Assembly (NCBI GenBank): GCA_964482135.1
Contig: CAYZWF010000020.1
Location: 1 to 38,846, forward strand
Source of the DNA: UBA11136 sp964482135
GTDB taxonomy: Bacteria > Pseudomonadota > Alphaproteobacteria > UBA11136
Direction of reading: 5' to 3'
DNA: 38,846 nucleotides
Numbering within the stretch: the stretch's first letter is position 1; every line of letters starts with the position of its first letter. Under the pieces are notes generated by a model. That model did not search any database. It worked only from the letters and a program-made list of their open reading frames with translations, and was not told the origin of the DNA. Below are positions 7,060 to 15,990 of the stretch, one piece after another. The translations under genes were made by a program, and so were the position numbers.

Positions 7060-7106
7060 GAAAGTTATTACTATAGTTATATCTAGATAATAATAAAAGT
7101 TATAAC
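7060..7106 (-). promoter_or_regulatory. AT-rich promoter/operator region of the antitoxin gene
   Basis: This AT-rich island contains the perfect palindrome TATCTAGATA (7080-7089) and two AAAGTTAT copies about 34 bases apart. On the minus strand TATAGT at 7070-7075 could be the -10 element. The arrangement suits an autoregulated toxin-antitoxin operator. The exact binding unit cannot be decided from sequence. Confidence 0.4.
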
Positions 7107-7141
7107 ATACAGAAATGTGTATGCGGTGCATATGGCCGATT

Positions 7142-7174
7142 GTTTCGGGAATCCTCTTTTGCCTTGTCCGAAAC
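7142..7174. promoter_or_regulatory. Inverted repeat upstream of methylmalonyl-CoA mutase
   Basis: GTTTCGG (7142-7148) and CCGAAAC (7168-7174) form 7-bp arms with a 19-base spacer, about 110 bases before the mutase start. It may be an operator or an mRNA hairpin. It does not match the TTTGCAA-type sites known for propionate regulators. Confidence 0.25.
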
Positions 7175-7281
7175 CGTGTTTTTTGGTGGTTCTCGGCGCA
7201 GGCTGGCGCCGGTGGCGGTATTCTTTGCTGCGTTGCACCACAGTGGCTATACTGCCGCGCCTTGGACTTGGAGCAGATATA

Positions 7282-9429
7282 ATGAACGATTTTCCCCGAC
7301 GCGATACGGGGCAATGGCGAGACCTTGCCGCGAAGGAAATGAAGGGCGGCGACCCGGATGATCTTGTCTGGGAGACGCCCGAAGGTATTTCCGTTAAGGC
7401 TCTCTACACGGCCGAAGATTTGGAGGGGCTGGAATATCTAGACAGCCTGCCGGGGTTTCCACCCTATCTTCGCGGGCCACGCGCCACCATGTACGCCAAT
7501 CGTCCCTGGACCCTCCGCCAGTATGCCGGGTTCTCCACGGCGCAAGCCTCCAACACCTTCTATCGCGACTGTCTGAAGAACGGACAGATGGGTCTGTCGG
7601 TGGCCTTCGATCTGGCCACCCATCGCGGCTACGATTCCGATCACCCACGGGTTGTGGCGGATGTGGGCAAGGCGGGTGTGGCCATCGATTCGGTGGAGGA
7701 CATGAAGGTTCTGTTCGACAGCATCCCGCTCGACCGCATGAGTGTCTCCATGACCATGAACGGCGCGGTTCTACCGGTTCTCGCCGGTTTTATCGTCGCC
7801 GCCGAGGAACAGGGCGTCTCCCAGGACCAGATTTCCGGAACCATCCAGAACGATATCCTCAAGGAATTCATGGTCCGCAATACCTATATCTATCCGCCCG
7901 AGCCGAGCATGCGGATTGTGTCCGATATTATCGAATATGCCTCGCGTAACATGCCCAAGTTTAATTCCATCTCCATTTCCGGCTATCACATGCAGGAGGC
8001 CGGAGCGACCCAGGTGCAGGAACTCGCCTATACCCTGGCCGATGGCCTGGAATATGTGCGGGCGGCTTTGTCGCGGGGGCTGGAAGTAGACGATTTTGCC
8101 CCCCGGCTGTCCTTTTTCTGGTCCGTGGGCATGAATTTTTTCATGGAGATCGCAAAAATGCGCGCCGGCCGTGTGCTGTGGGCGAAAATCATGCAGCAGT
8201 TCGATCCCAATAATCCACGGAGCATGGCCCTGCGTACCCATTGCCAGACCTCCGGCGTCAGCCTCACCGAACAGGATCCCCACAACAACATTGTCCGCAC
8301 CACCATCGAGGCCATGGCGGCGGTGCTGGGCGGAACCCAGTCCCTGCATACCAATTCCTTCGACGAGGCGCTGGCCCTGCCGACCCCGGAATCGGCGCGC
8401 ATCGCCCGCAACACCCAGCTCATCATCGCCGAGGAAACGGGAATCCCCAACGTGGTAGACCCCCTGGGTGGCTCCTATTACGTGGAGAGTCTGACCAACA
8501 GTATCGCCCAGGCCGCCTGGACCCTGATCGAGGAAGTGGAGGAAATGGGCGGTATGACCAAGGCCGTTGAAGCCGGGCTTCCTAAGATGCGGATCGAGGA
8601 ATCCTCGGCCCGCCGTCAGGCCCGTGTCGATCGTGGGGAACAGACGGTGGTGGGGGTCAATAAATACACTCCCGATCAGGAAACCGAGGTCAATATTCTC
8701 AGTATCGATAACGCCGAGGTCCGCGAGGCCCAGATCAAACGTCTCGAGGCGGTGCGTGCCGGAAGAGACGAGGAAGCCTGCCAGAAGGCCCTGGATGCGT
8801 TAATCCGAGGGGCGGAAGGCAGCGATAATCTTCTCTCCCTGTCCATTGAGGCCACGCGTGCACGGGCCACGCTGGGCGAAATTTCGTCTGCTCTTGAGAC
8901 CGTATTTTCACGGCACCGGCCGGTGAGCCAGAGCATCTCGGGCGTTTACGGCGCGGCCTATGACGGTGATGAGTCTTTTGCCGAAATCTGCAGCCATGTG
9001 GCGGCTTTCGCCGATGACAAGGGCCGCCGCCCCCGTATTCTGGTGGCTAAAATGGGACAGGACGGCCATGACCGCGGCGCCAAGCTGATCGCCACGGCCT
9101 TTGCCGATATCGGTTTCGACGTGGATATCGGCACGCTGTTCCAGACTCCCGAGGAAGCCGCCCGTCAGGCCATCGAAAACGATGTGCACATTATTGGCGT
9201 ATCCAGCCTGGCGGCGGGCCATATGACCCTGGTTCCGCTGCTGATCGATGCGTTGAAGGAACAGGGTGGAGAAGACATTGTGGTGGTTTGTGGTGGCGTT
9301 ATTCCTCCGCAGGACTATGATTTCCTGAAGAAGAAAGGCGTGTCGGCTATTTTCGGGCCGGGGACGAACATTCCCAAGGCGGCCACGGAAATTTTGAGCC
9401 TTGTGTCCGGAAAGGGCGAAACGGCGTAA
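7282..9429 (+). CDS. scpA: Methylmalonyl-CoA mutase
   Basis: A 715-residue adenosylcobalamin-dependent enzyme that interconverts (R)-methylmalonyl-CoA and succinyl-CoA in propionyl-CoA and ethylmalonyl-CoA metabolism. The N-terminal TIM barrel includes the substrate-channel segment PYLRGPRATMYANRPWTLRQYAGF, AFDLATHRGYDSD and SVSMTMNGAVLP. The C-terminal B12-binding domain has the DxHxxG motif as DGHDRG at about residues 594-599, followed by GVSSLAAGH and VVVCGGVIP. The length equals the single-chain homodimeric type and no small subunit gene is adjacent. The frame is open upstream, but the ATG at 7282 matches the family N-terminus and has GGAG upstream. The MeaB chaperone is encoded at 14890. 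Confidence 0.95.
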   Translation: MNDFPRRDTGQWRDLAAKEMKGGDPDDLVWETPEGISVKALYTAEDLEGLEYLDSLPGFPPYLRGPRATMYANRPWTLRQYAGFSTAQASNTFYRDCLKNGQMGLSVAFDLATHRGYDSDHPRVVADVGKAGVAIDSVEDMKVLFDSIPLDRMSVSMTMNGAVLPVLAGFIVAAEEQGVSQDQISGTIQNDILKEFMVRNTYIYPPEPSMRIVSDIIEYASRNMPKFNSISISGYHMQEAGATQVQELAYTLADGLEYVRAALSRGLEVDDFAPRLSFFWSVGMNFFMEIAKMRAGRVLWAKIMQQFDPNNPRSMALRTHCQTSGVSLTEQDPHNNIVRTTIEAMAAVLGGTQSLHTNSFDEALALPTPESARIARNTQLIIAEETGIPNVVDPLGGSYYVESLTNSIAQAAWTLIEEVEEMGGMTKAVEAGLPKMRIEESSARRQARVDRGEQTVVGVNKYTPDQETEVNILSIDNAEVREAQIKRLEAVRAGRDEEACQKALDALIRGAEGSDNLLSLSIEATRARATLGEISSALETVFSRHRPVSQSISGVYGAAYDGDESFAEICSHVAAFADDKGRRPRILVAKMGQDGHDRGAKLIATAFADIGFDVDIGTLFQTPEEAARQAIENDVHIIGVSSLAAGHMTLVPLLIDALKEQGGEDIVVVCGGVIPPQDYDFLKKKGVSAIFGPGTNIPKAATEILSLVSGKGETA

Positions 9430-9497
9430 AAAAAAGCAATTGCCTTCGATAAAAAGGCCTTAAAAGCCGATACGTAGTGACGGGGGGGATAAAATCA

Positions 9498-11675
9498 ATG
9501 CGCAGGCCATTCCTCATCGGATGGGGCGTCACCGTCTTATGGATGGTTCTTGTGGGCTCCTATGTGGGGGTCGAAATCGGTTGGGGAAACCTTGTCGTCT
9601 TTCTTCCCCACGAGCTGGGTGGATTCGTCATTGGTGCGGTGACTCCGCCGGCGTTTCTGTGGCTTGTCATCACCTTTCTTTTTCGCGAGAGCGAAATTAC
9701 AGCCCAAAGCGAAACGCTGTTACAGGCGTTGCGGGATATCACCCACCCCACCGAGGAATCCGCTGCCCACTTTCAAGCCATGCTCGGTGACCTTGCGAAG
9801 GGCGCGAGCGAGTTGAAAACATCCTCGGCGCTGGCATCCCATGGAGCTGCCGAGCTTGGAGAGACCCTTTCCGGGCAGGCAGTGGTTCTCAATCGGGTTT
9901 CCGCGGAGGTGGCGGACCGTACTGCGGAAATAGAGCAATCTCTGCAGCACCAGCTCTCCGACCTGCGCGAGGTCTCTGACCGCACCGCGGCGCGCGCCGA
10001 CGATATTCGCAGAAGCATCCGTAAGGAAGCCGAGGAGGTGGCCGCCGCCGTGCGCGAGACCATGCTCCAGACCAAGGCGGTTATGGAGGCGTTTCAGGAA
10101 TATTCACAAAATGTCGCCGCCGCCGCCGAGGCAGTTATCCGGGAAAAGGAAATCCAGGAGGGGCTGCAATTCCAGTCCCAGGAATTGCTCACCGCGACCG
10201 ATCGTACCGCCGATCAGGCGCGCCATATCCGCGAAATGTTCCAGCGCTATGCCGAGGAACTGTCGGTGGCCGCCGAAGGCGCCGCCGAACAGGCGGATTC
10301 GATCACTCTGTCTATGCAGAAACAAATTCAGTCTCTTAATGAAAGCGCCGACCAGCTGACGGGGAAGACCGCGGGAATCGAAGCCTCCATCCGTCAGTCC
10401 ATCGGTGAAATGGGCGGCGGCGGGGAAAGGCTTTCTGCCCTGTCACAGGAAATCAAAAATACCATCCACCAGGAATCCACCAGCCTTCATAAAATTTCGG
10501 AACAAACTTCCGCCACTCTGCAAACGGTTGGCGATGAGTTGGGCCGGCGTTCCGAAGAACTGACCCAGTCCGGCCAACAGGCTGTGGGTCAGGTGCGTGA
10601 AGCGGGTGATCTTCTCCGCGAGCAGGGCGATGGACTGATGGAGGTCTCCGACCGTGCCGTCGCCCGTCTTCAGGGAGTAAGGAAGGAATTTGAGGCACAA
10701 AGTGGCGACCTGAGACAGGCTTCCGATACCACTACCGCCCGGATGGAAGAGGTGATTGGGTCATTCCGCGAGATGGCGCAAGAGCTTTTAAACGCCGCAC
10801 ACCGTGCTTCGACGCAATTGGGCGCCAATGAAGACGGCCTGCGTGACGAGCTTGAGGGTCTGGTTAAAATGGCCGATCAGGCCACGTCCCGCCTTAAGGA
10901 AGCCCAGGCCGTTCTGCGCGACCAGTCCTTCGAGGTCACCACGTCGAGCAACCGGGCGGTTACACAGTCGAAGGTGGTTGAGGGCGTTCTCAACAAGCAT
11001 GTGCTGGGCATGACCCAGGCCTGGGAGGGAGTCATGTCCCAGGTGGGGGAAGTTGGAGAATCTTTCCGTAATCAGGCGGCGGAGCTTTCAGGCACATCGG
11101 ACAAAACCACCGTCAAGGTGGCGGAAGTGAGACGGCAGCTTCAGGACCAGGCCCAAGACCTTGAGAAGACGGTGAAAATGGTTTCGTCGGCTTCAAAAGA
11201 CGTGGAAGACGACTTCCGGCGTCAGGCGGAAAGACTGACAGCGGCTTCGGATGAGGCCGTCGCCCAGGCCAAGAATGTCACCGAAAGCGCTTTCGATGTA
11301 CGCCGCGGCAGTTTCCTGAGGTCGTCCAGTTTTATCATCGAAAAGCTGAATTACCTGGCCATCGACGTCAATCGGCTGCTTGAGACAAGTATCTCCGAGG
11401 CCGCCTGGAACCGGTTCCTAAAAGGCGATAAGGGAATTTTCTCCCGCCTGCTCTATGGCAAAAGCTATATGGATACAAGCCGCAGGATCAAGGAACGTTT
11501 CAAAAGCGACGAAGCTTTTCGCAGATATGTCACGGAATATATGCTGGAATTCAGAAGTCTCCTGGAGCATGCGCGCACACTCGATCACAGCAATGTTCTG
11601 GAATCCACCTTTCTCTCCGCGGATGTGGGAAAACTCTACCTTCTTCTGGATCGCTCGTTGGAAGATGACAGCTGA
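9498..11675 (+). CDS. Membrane-anchored long coiled-coil protein
   Basis: A 725-residue protein of unknown function. The N-terminus has two transmembrane helices (about residues 5-25 and 32-58), then a very long alpha-helical region (about 70-600) of degenerate repeats of roughly 30-35 residues with a recurring FRxQAxELxxASDxAxxQ pattern, as in apolipoprotein- or MCP-like coiled coils. A compact C-terminal domain (about 610-725) contains FIIEKLNYLAIDVNRLLE, AAWNRFLKGDKGIFSR and ends in LYLLLDRSLEDDS. The start at 9498 is preferred over a GTG at 9477 because of the G-rich stretch before it. It is not a chemoreceptor, since the signalling hairpin is absent. It is likely an envelope or scaffold protein. 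Confidence 0.65.
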   Translation: MRRPFLIGWGVTVLWMVLVGSYVGVEIGWGNLVVFLPHELGGFVIGAVTPPAFLWLVITFLFRESEITAQSETLLQALRDITHPTEESAAHFQAMLGDLAKGASELKTSSALASHGAAELGETLSGQAVVLNRVSAEVADRTAEIEQSLQHQLSDLREVSDRTAARADDIRRSIRKEAEEVAAAVRETMLQTKAVMEAFQEYSQNVAAAAEAVIREKEIQEGLQFQSQELLTATDRTADQARHIREMFQRYAEELSVAAEGAAEQADSITLSMQKQIQSLNESADQLTGKTAGIEASIRQSIGEMGGGGERLSALSQEIKNTIHQESTSLHKISEQTSATLQTVGDELGRRSEELTQSGQQAVGQVREAGDLLREQGDGLMEVSDRAVARLQGVRKEFEAQSGDLRQASDTTTARMEEVIGSFREMAQELLNAAHRASTQLGANEDGLRDELEGLVKMADQATSRLKEAQAVLRDQSFEVTTSSNRAVTQSKVVEGVLNKHVLGMTQAWEGVMSQVGEVGESFRNQAAELSGTSDKTTVKVAEVRRQLQDQAQDLEKTVKMVSSASKDVEDDFRRQAERLTAASDEAVAQAKNVTESAFDVRRGSFLRSSSFIIEKLNYLAIDVNRLLETSISEAAWNRFLKGDKGIFSRLLYGKSYMDTSRRIKERFKSDEAFRRYVTEYMLEFRSLLEHARTLDHSNVLESTFLSADVGKLYLLLDRSLEDDS

Positions 11676-11690
11676 GAATCCGGATGTGGG

Positions 11691-11716
11691 TTGCGGGCTT
11701 TTCCCGAAGCCCGCAA
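11691..11716 (+). terminator. Strong hairpin after the coiled-coil gene
   Basis: TTGCGGGCTT and AAGCCCGCAA form a perfect 10-bp stem with a 6-base loop, 15 bases after the stop. No T run follows, so it is either a terminator without a U tract or an RNA-stabilising hairpin before the ABC transporter gene. Confidence 0.5.
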
Positions 11717-11765
11717 GGATTAATCCCGTGACGCAAGCGCCCTCCATCCCCATATCTTGCCCCAC

Positions 11766-13613
11766 ATGAGACATTTGGGTGCATCCCCGCCTTCATCGGG
11801 CCCCCGCAACGACCTGAAGACCCTGCGTACCCTGCTGCCCTATTTGTGGCCGGCGGATTCCCTGGATTTCAGAATCAGGGTGGTGGTGGCGCTCGCCCTT
11901 CTTACCACCGCCAAGGTGGCCAATGTGGTGGTGCCGCTGATTTATAAACAGGCGGTTGATGCACTTTCCCAGGATGTGTCGGCTGTGCTCGTCCTGCCCC
12001 TGGGGCTTCTTCTGGCTTATGGATTAGTGCGCACCCTGGCGGTGGTCTTTGGAGAATTGCGCGATGCGGTTTTCGCCAAGGTATCGGCGCGCGCCATCCG
12101 TACCGTCGCGCTGAAGACCTTTCGTCAACTGCACCGGTTGTCCCTGCGCTTTCACCTCGAACGCCAGACCGGGGGGCTGAGCCGCGCCATCGAGCGCGGC
12201 GTCAAGGGTATTGAATTCCTGCTCACCTTCATGCTGTTCAACGTGTTGCCCACATTGCTGGAAATCGGCCTTGTCTGCGTCATTCTGTGGCGGCTTTATG
12301 ACGTCTGGTTCGCCCTGGTTACCTTCGTCACCATTGCCGGCTACATCTGGTTCACGCTGGCGGTTACGGAATGGCGGATAAAATTCCGCCGCGTGATGAA
12401 TGCCACCGACAGCGAGGCCAACACCAAGGCCATCGACAGCCTGCTCAATTTTGAGACGGTCAAGTATTTCTGTAACGAGGAACACGAGGCGCGCCGTTAT
12501 GACGCGTCTCTCCAGCGCTATGAAAAGGCGGCGGTGCGCAACAAAACGTCTCTCTCCACGCTCAATATCGGCCAGGGCGCGATCATTGCCGTGGGCCTCA
12601 CCATCCTGATGATCATGGCCGGCCAGGGCGTGGTTTCGGGCAGTATGGGCCTGGGCGACTTCGTTCTCGTTAATACTTACCTGATCCAGCTGTTCCTGCC
12701 CCTCAATTTCCTCGGTTTTGTCTACCGCGAGATCAAACAGTCCCTGATCGATATGGAGGCCATGTTCGGCCTTCTCGACAAGACCGCCGAGGTTCGGGAC
12801 ATTCCGGATGCGCCACCGTTACAGGTCTCAGAGGGCGCCGTTTCCTTCGACGGGGTGAATTTCGGCTACGATCCCCGGCGCCCCATTCTCGACGATCTTT
12901 CCTTTGCCGTTCCCGCCGGGCATACGGTGGCCATCGTCGGCGCCAGCGGGGCCGGCAAATCCACCATCTCCCGGCTGTTGCTGCGCTTTTACGATGTGGA
13001 CCAGGGGCGCGTCGTCATCGACGGCCAGGATATCCGCGAGGTTTCCCAGGATTCCCTACGCGCGGCCATCGGTACGGTTCCCCAGGACACGGTGCTGTTC
13101 AATGACACCGTTTATTACAACATCGCCTATGGGCGTCCCGAGGCGATCCCTTCGGAAGTGGAGGAAGCCGCCCGCATGGCCAGAATCCACGACTTTGTGG
13201 TGGGTCTTCCCGACGGCTATCAGACCATTGTCGGCGAGCGCGGATTAAAGCTCTCCGGGGGCGAAAAACAACGGGTCGCCATTGCCCGTACCATCCTCAA
13301 AAAGCCCGACATTCTTCTTTTCGACGAAGCCACCTCGGCGCTGGATTCCCACACCGAAAAGGAAATCCAGGAATCCCTGCGCAGCCTTTCCGCCGACCGG
13401 ACGACCCTGGTCATTGCCCACCGGCTTTCCACGGTGGTGGATGCCGACGAAATTCTCGTCCTCGACACGGGCCATGTGGTGGAGCGCGGCCGCCACCGAG
13501 AGCTTATCGCCGCCAAGGGCCTGTACGCGGATATGTGGGACAAACAGCAGGAAGCCCGTGAGGTGGAGGCTCATCTCCAGGAACTGGGAGAAGAGGCTAT
13601 TATCCCGCCCTGA
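11766..13613 (+). CDS. ABC exporter, Atm1/HMT1 type (fused permease-ATPase)
   Basis: A 615-residue half-transporter: six transmembrane helices (about residues 30-320) then an ATP-binding domain with Walker A GASGAGKST, Q-loop VPQDTVLF, signature LSGGEKQR, Walker B ILLFDEATSALD and switch His in VIAHRLSTV. The permease segment with SRAIERGVKGIEFLLTFMLFN and NFETVKYFCNEEHEARRYD is characteristic of the Atm1 (ABCB7) group, which exports glutathione-linked sulfur or metal compounds from the cytosol. It works as a homodimer in the inner membrane. The ATG at 11766 is taken as start; a TTG three codons earlier is possible. The substrate is inferred from the family. Confidence 0.9.
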   Translation: MRHLGASPPSSGPRNDLKTLRTLLPYLWPADSLDFRIRVVVALALLTTAKVANVVVPLIYKQAVDALSQDVSAVLVLPLGLLLAYGLVRTLAVVFGELRDAVFAKVSARAIRTVALKTFRQLHRLSLRFHLERQTGGLSRAIERGVKGIEFLLTFMLFNVLPTLLEIGLVCVILWRLYDVWFALVTFVTIAGYIWFTLAVTEWRIKFRRVMNATDSEANTKAIDSLLNFETVKYFCNEEHEARRYDASLQRYEKAAVRNKTSLSTLNIGQGAIIAVGLTILMIMAGQGVVSGSMGLGDFVLVNTYLIQLFLPLNFLGFVYREIKQSLIDMEAMFGLLDKTAEVRDIPDAPPLQVSEGAVSFDGVNFGYDPRRPILDDLSFAVPAGHTVAIVGASGAGKSTISRLLLRFYDVDQGRVVIDGQDIREVSQDSLRAAIGTVPQDTVLFNDTVYYNIAYGRPEAIPSEVEEAARMARIHDFVVGLPDGYQTIVGERGLKLSGGEKQRVAIARTILKKPDILLFDEATSALDSHTEKEIQESLRSLSADRTTLVIAHRLSTVVDADEILVLDTGHVVERGRHRELIAAKGLYADMWDKQQEAREVEAHLQELGEEAIIPP

Positions 13614-13681
13614 CGTTGCGATCGCTAGTGGTTGCTCTAAAATGCGTCTTTTCCTGAAAGATGCGGGTTTGCGAAGCGAAA

Positions 13682-14890
13682 ATGGGCGTTATCAACAAAC
13701 TTATAGGCGGCCGAAAATCTCCCTTGGCCAAGAAGGGGAAAGAAGTCCGCCCTGACCTCGAAACGTCCAAGGATGAGGACGAGGTCGAAGCTGAAAATTC
13801 TCCCAGCAAGGAAGAGAATGCGGCAGCAGTGGATGCTGCCGAAACGCCGGCCAAAACACCGGCCAAGACCCCCATGGGCCTGGAAAAAACCGTTCTTGAT
13901 GCCGCGGGAACATGGAAGAAGAAGCTTGTAAAAGTTTGGAATCCGAAGGGCGAGGCCGGGAAACTGAAGGGCTCTTCCGATGAGGAAGAAGATGCGGAAT
14001 CAGTGGAGGATACCGAGCCCCCCATGGACCCGAAAGAGGCGGTTCTCGAAGGATTAAGGGCGCGGCAGAAGAAGCTGGCCAAAGCCAAGGCCAAAGCCAA
14101 AGCCAAGGCTGAAGCCGTAGCCGAAACCGCAGCCAAGGCCGAATCCAAGGCCAAAGCCAAGGCCAAGGCCAAGAATTCCGCCGGGAAAAAAGGAAAGGCG
14201 GCGGCGGATGATGCCGAACCGTCCATGGACCCGAAAGAGGTGGTTCTCGAAGGCTTAAGGGCGCGGCAGAAGAAGCTGGCTAAAGCCAAAGCTAAGGCCG
14301 AAGTAGAAGCCAAAGCCGTAGCCGAAACCGCAGCCAAGGCCGAATCCAAGGCCAAGGCCAAAAAGTCCGCCGGAAAGAAAGAAAAGACGGAATCGGAAGA
14401 CGTTGCTCCGCCGCCCATGACTTCGGAAGAAATCATTCTCGAGGGCATGCGGATACGAAAGAGAAAGCTGGCCGAAGCCGCCGAGCGTGAAAAAGAGAAG
14501 GCCTTCGCCAGGGAAGTCGAAGCCGTTGTGGAGAGCGAAAAAGAAAAAAATAAACAAGAAAACAAAGAGGATGAACAAAGCATCAAGGAAAAAAACGAGG
14601 GAATCATCCTCGAGGCCATGAAGCTCCGTAAACAACGCCTGGACGAGGAAAAACAGGCGGCCGGCGAAGCGGCTGCGACGAAAAAGAAAAAACCGTCGGC
14701 AAAAAAGAAGGCGGCATCGGCTGAACCTGAACCCGAAGCGCCCAATAGCCGGGAAGATCTGATCCGCAAGGCGATGCAGATTCGTGAGGAAAAACAGGAG
14801 CTTCTGGGTGACGTTGATCCCGAATTGCGGGAAAAGCTTTCCCAGGCGGTGATGGCTAAATTCAAGAAAATCAACAAGGGCGAGTGGTAA
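13682..14890 (+). CDS. Lys/Ala-rich protein with six helical repeats
   Basis: A protein of about 402 residues with no recognised family. It consists of acidic and Lys/Ala-rich low-complexity stretches separated by six copies of a roughly 20-residue helical motif (consensus M-x-x-E-x-x-I-L-E-G-M-R-x-R-x-K-K-L-A) at about residues 64-85, 114-133, 181-201, 246-265, 300-321 and 355-373. Two units lie in a 201-base tandem duplication. AKAKAKA tails resemble histone H1-like or ribosome-associated proteins. The non-repetitive end, DVDPELREKLSQAVMAKFKK, is helical. The start is uncertain: an ATG at 13661 adds 7 residues, and neither has a strong ribosome binding site. The stop overlaps the meaB start (TAATG), so it is translationally coupled to meaB. 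Confidence 0.7.
   Translation: MGVINKLIGGRKSPLAKKGKEVRPDLETSKDEDEVEAENSPSKEENAAAVDAAETPAKTPAKTPMGLEKTVLDAAGTWKKKLVKVWNPKGEAGKLKGSSDEEEDAESVEDTEPPMDPKEAVLEGLRARQKKLAKAKAKAKAKAEAVAETAAKAESKAKAKAKAKNSAGKKGKAAADDAEPSMDPKEVVLEGLRARQKKLAKAKAKAEVEAKAVAETAAKAESKAKAKKSAGKKEKTESEDVAPPPMTSEEIILEGMRIRKRKLAEAAEREKEKAFAREVEAVVESEKEKNKQENKEDEQSIKEKNEGIILEAMKLRKQRLDEEKQAAGEAAATKKKKPSAKKKAASAEPEPEAPNSREDLIRKAMQIREEKQELLGDVDPELREKLSQAVMAKFKKINKGEW
14024..14400. repeat. 201-base tandem duplication in the repeat protein gene
   Basis: The segment beginning ATGGACCCGAAAGAG at 14024 recurs 201 bases later at 14225. Both copies encode MDPKE-(A/V)-VLEGLRARQKKLAKAKAKA followed by an AVAETAAKAESKAKAK tail. Near identity at DNA level points to a recent duplication. 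Confidence 0.75.
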
Positions 14891-15891
14891 TGCCCCCAAC
14901 CGATCCCCACAGCCCCATGGAAACGGACAGCCTGGCCCGCGCCGTGCTGGACGGCGACCGGCGGGCCCTGGCGCGCGCCATAACGCTGATTGAATCCACT
15001 CGCCGTGATCACCGTGAGCGGGCCGAAGCGCTGATGGAGGAACTCATGCCCCATGTGGGCGGCGCCATCCGCATCGGCATTTCCGGCGCGCCGGGCGTGG
15101 GCAAATCCACCTTCATCGAGGCGCTCGGCCTTCACGCCATCGAACAGGGGCGAAAAGTGGCGGTTCTGGCCGTGGACCCGTCCTCCAAGCGTGGCGGCGG
15201 CTCGATCCTGGGCGACAAGACGCGGATGCCCGAATTGTCCCAATCGGAGCGTTCCTTTATCCGGCCCTCGCCCAGCGGCGGCACCTTGGGCGGGGTTGCC
15301 CGGCGCACCCGCGAGGCGTTGCTGGCTTGCGAGGCGGCGGGATTCGATATGGCCATTGTTGAAACCGTGGGCGTCGGCCAATCGGAAACCGCGGTGGCCG
15401 ACATGGTGGACATGTTCCTGTTGTTGCTGCTTCCCGCCGGGGGTGACGACCTTCAGGGGATCAAGAAGGGAATCATGGAGATGGCCGACCTTGTGGCGGT
15501 CAACAAGGCCGATGGGGAGCTTGAAAAGGCGGCCCAGCGCACGGCGGGAGATTATGGCAACGCGCTGCGGCTGATCCGTCCCACTTGTCCCGAATGGACG
15601 CCACGGGTGCTCACCTGTTCGGCCCTCCAAGGCGAGGGAATCACGGACATCTGGCAGGCCATCGGGGAATTCAACGGCCTGCGCACCGAGTCGGGCGGGA
15701 TCGGGAAACGCCGCGCCGATCAGGCCCGGGCCTGGATGTGGAGCGAAATCGACGAAGGCCTGAGAACGCGGCTGCACGGCCATAAGGACGTTGGGGCCAT
15801 GATCGACGGGCTGGAGGCGGACGTGGCGGCGGGAAAAATGACGCCCACGGCGGCGGCGCAGAAGATCCTCGGGGTCTTTCTGGGGAGCTGA
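14890..15891 (+). CDS. meaB: MeaB/ArgK-type GTPase, methylmalonyl-CoA mutase chaperone
   Basis: A 333-residue G3E-family GTPase that guards methylmalonyl-CoA mutase, gating cofactor loading and protecting it from inactivation. Visible motifs are Walker A GAPGVGKST, VDPSSKRGGGSILGDKTRM, the Walker B-like IVETVGVGQSE and base-recognition VNKADGE. The start is the ATG at 14890, which shares one base with the stop of the repeat-protein gene; a GTG at 14884 is less likely. The C-terminal helical arm used for dimerisation is present. The mutase is 5.5 kb upstream on the same strand, separated by three genes. Confidence 0.93.
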   Translation: MPPTDPHSPMETDSLARAVLDGDRRALARAITLIESTRRDHRERAEALMEELMPHVGGAIRIGISGAPGVGKSTFIEALGLHAIEQGRKVAVLAVDPSSKRGGGSILGDKTRMPELSQSERSFIRPSPSGGTLGGVARRTREALLACEAAGFDMAIVETVGVGQSETAVADMVDMFLLLLLPAGGDDLQGIKKGIMEMADLVAVNKADGELEKAAQRTAGDYGNALRLIRPTCPEWTPRVLTCSALQGEGITDIWQAIGEFNGLRTESGGIGKRRADQARAWMWSEIDEGLRTRLHGHKDVGAMIDGLEADVAAGKMTPTAAAQKILGVFLGS

Positions 15892-15906
15892 AAACCAGCT
15901 TTCGGC

Positions 15907-15935
15907 TTGACCTTGGGCCGTAGGTGGCCTAAAAG
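15907..15935 (+). promoter_or_regulatory. Predicted sigma-70 promoter of rpmB
   Basis: TTGACC (15907-15912) and TAAAAG (15930-15935) are separated by 17 bases, placing transcription start about 50 bases before the rpmB ATG. A weak hairpin (15916-15949) overlaps it and could also end the meaB transcript. Confidence 0.5.
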
Positions 15936-15990
15936 CCACGGCTCCGGCCCCAATAGCGGTCGTTTATGAGTTTTTAATCGAGGATCAGGC

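Noticed and set aside
11766..13613. The ABC exporter as the secretion ATPase for the RTX protein
   Set aside because: Its permease and ATPase motifs are of the Atm1 type, it lacks the N-terminal peptidase-like domain of type I secretion ATPases, and no membrane-fusion gene is adjacent.
13600..15939. A 779-codon open frame on the minus strand across the Lys/Ala-rich gene and meaB
   Set aside because: It is antisense to two well-supported genes; its Ser/Phe/Leu-rich repeats are the reverse reading of Lys/Ala codons.
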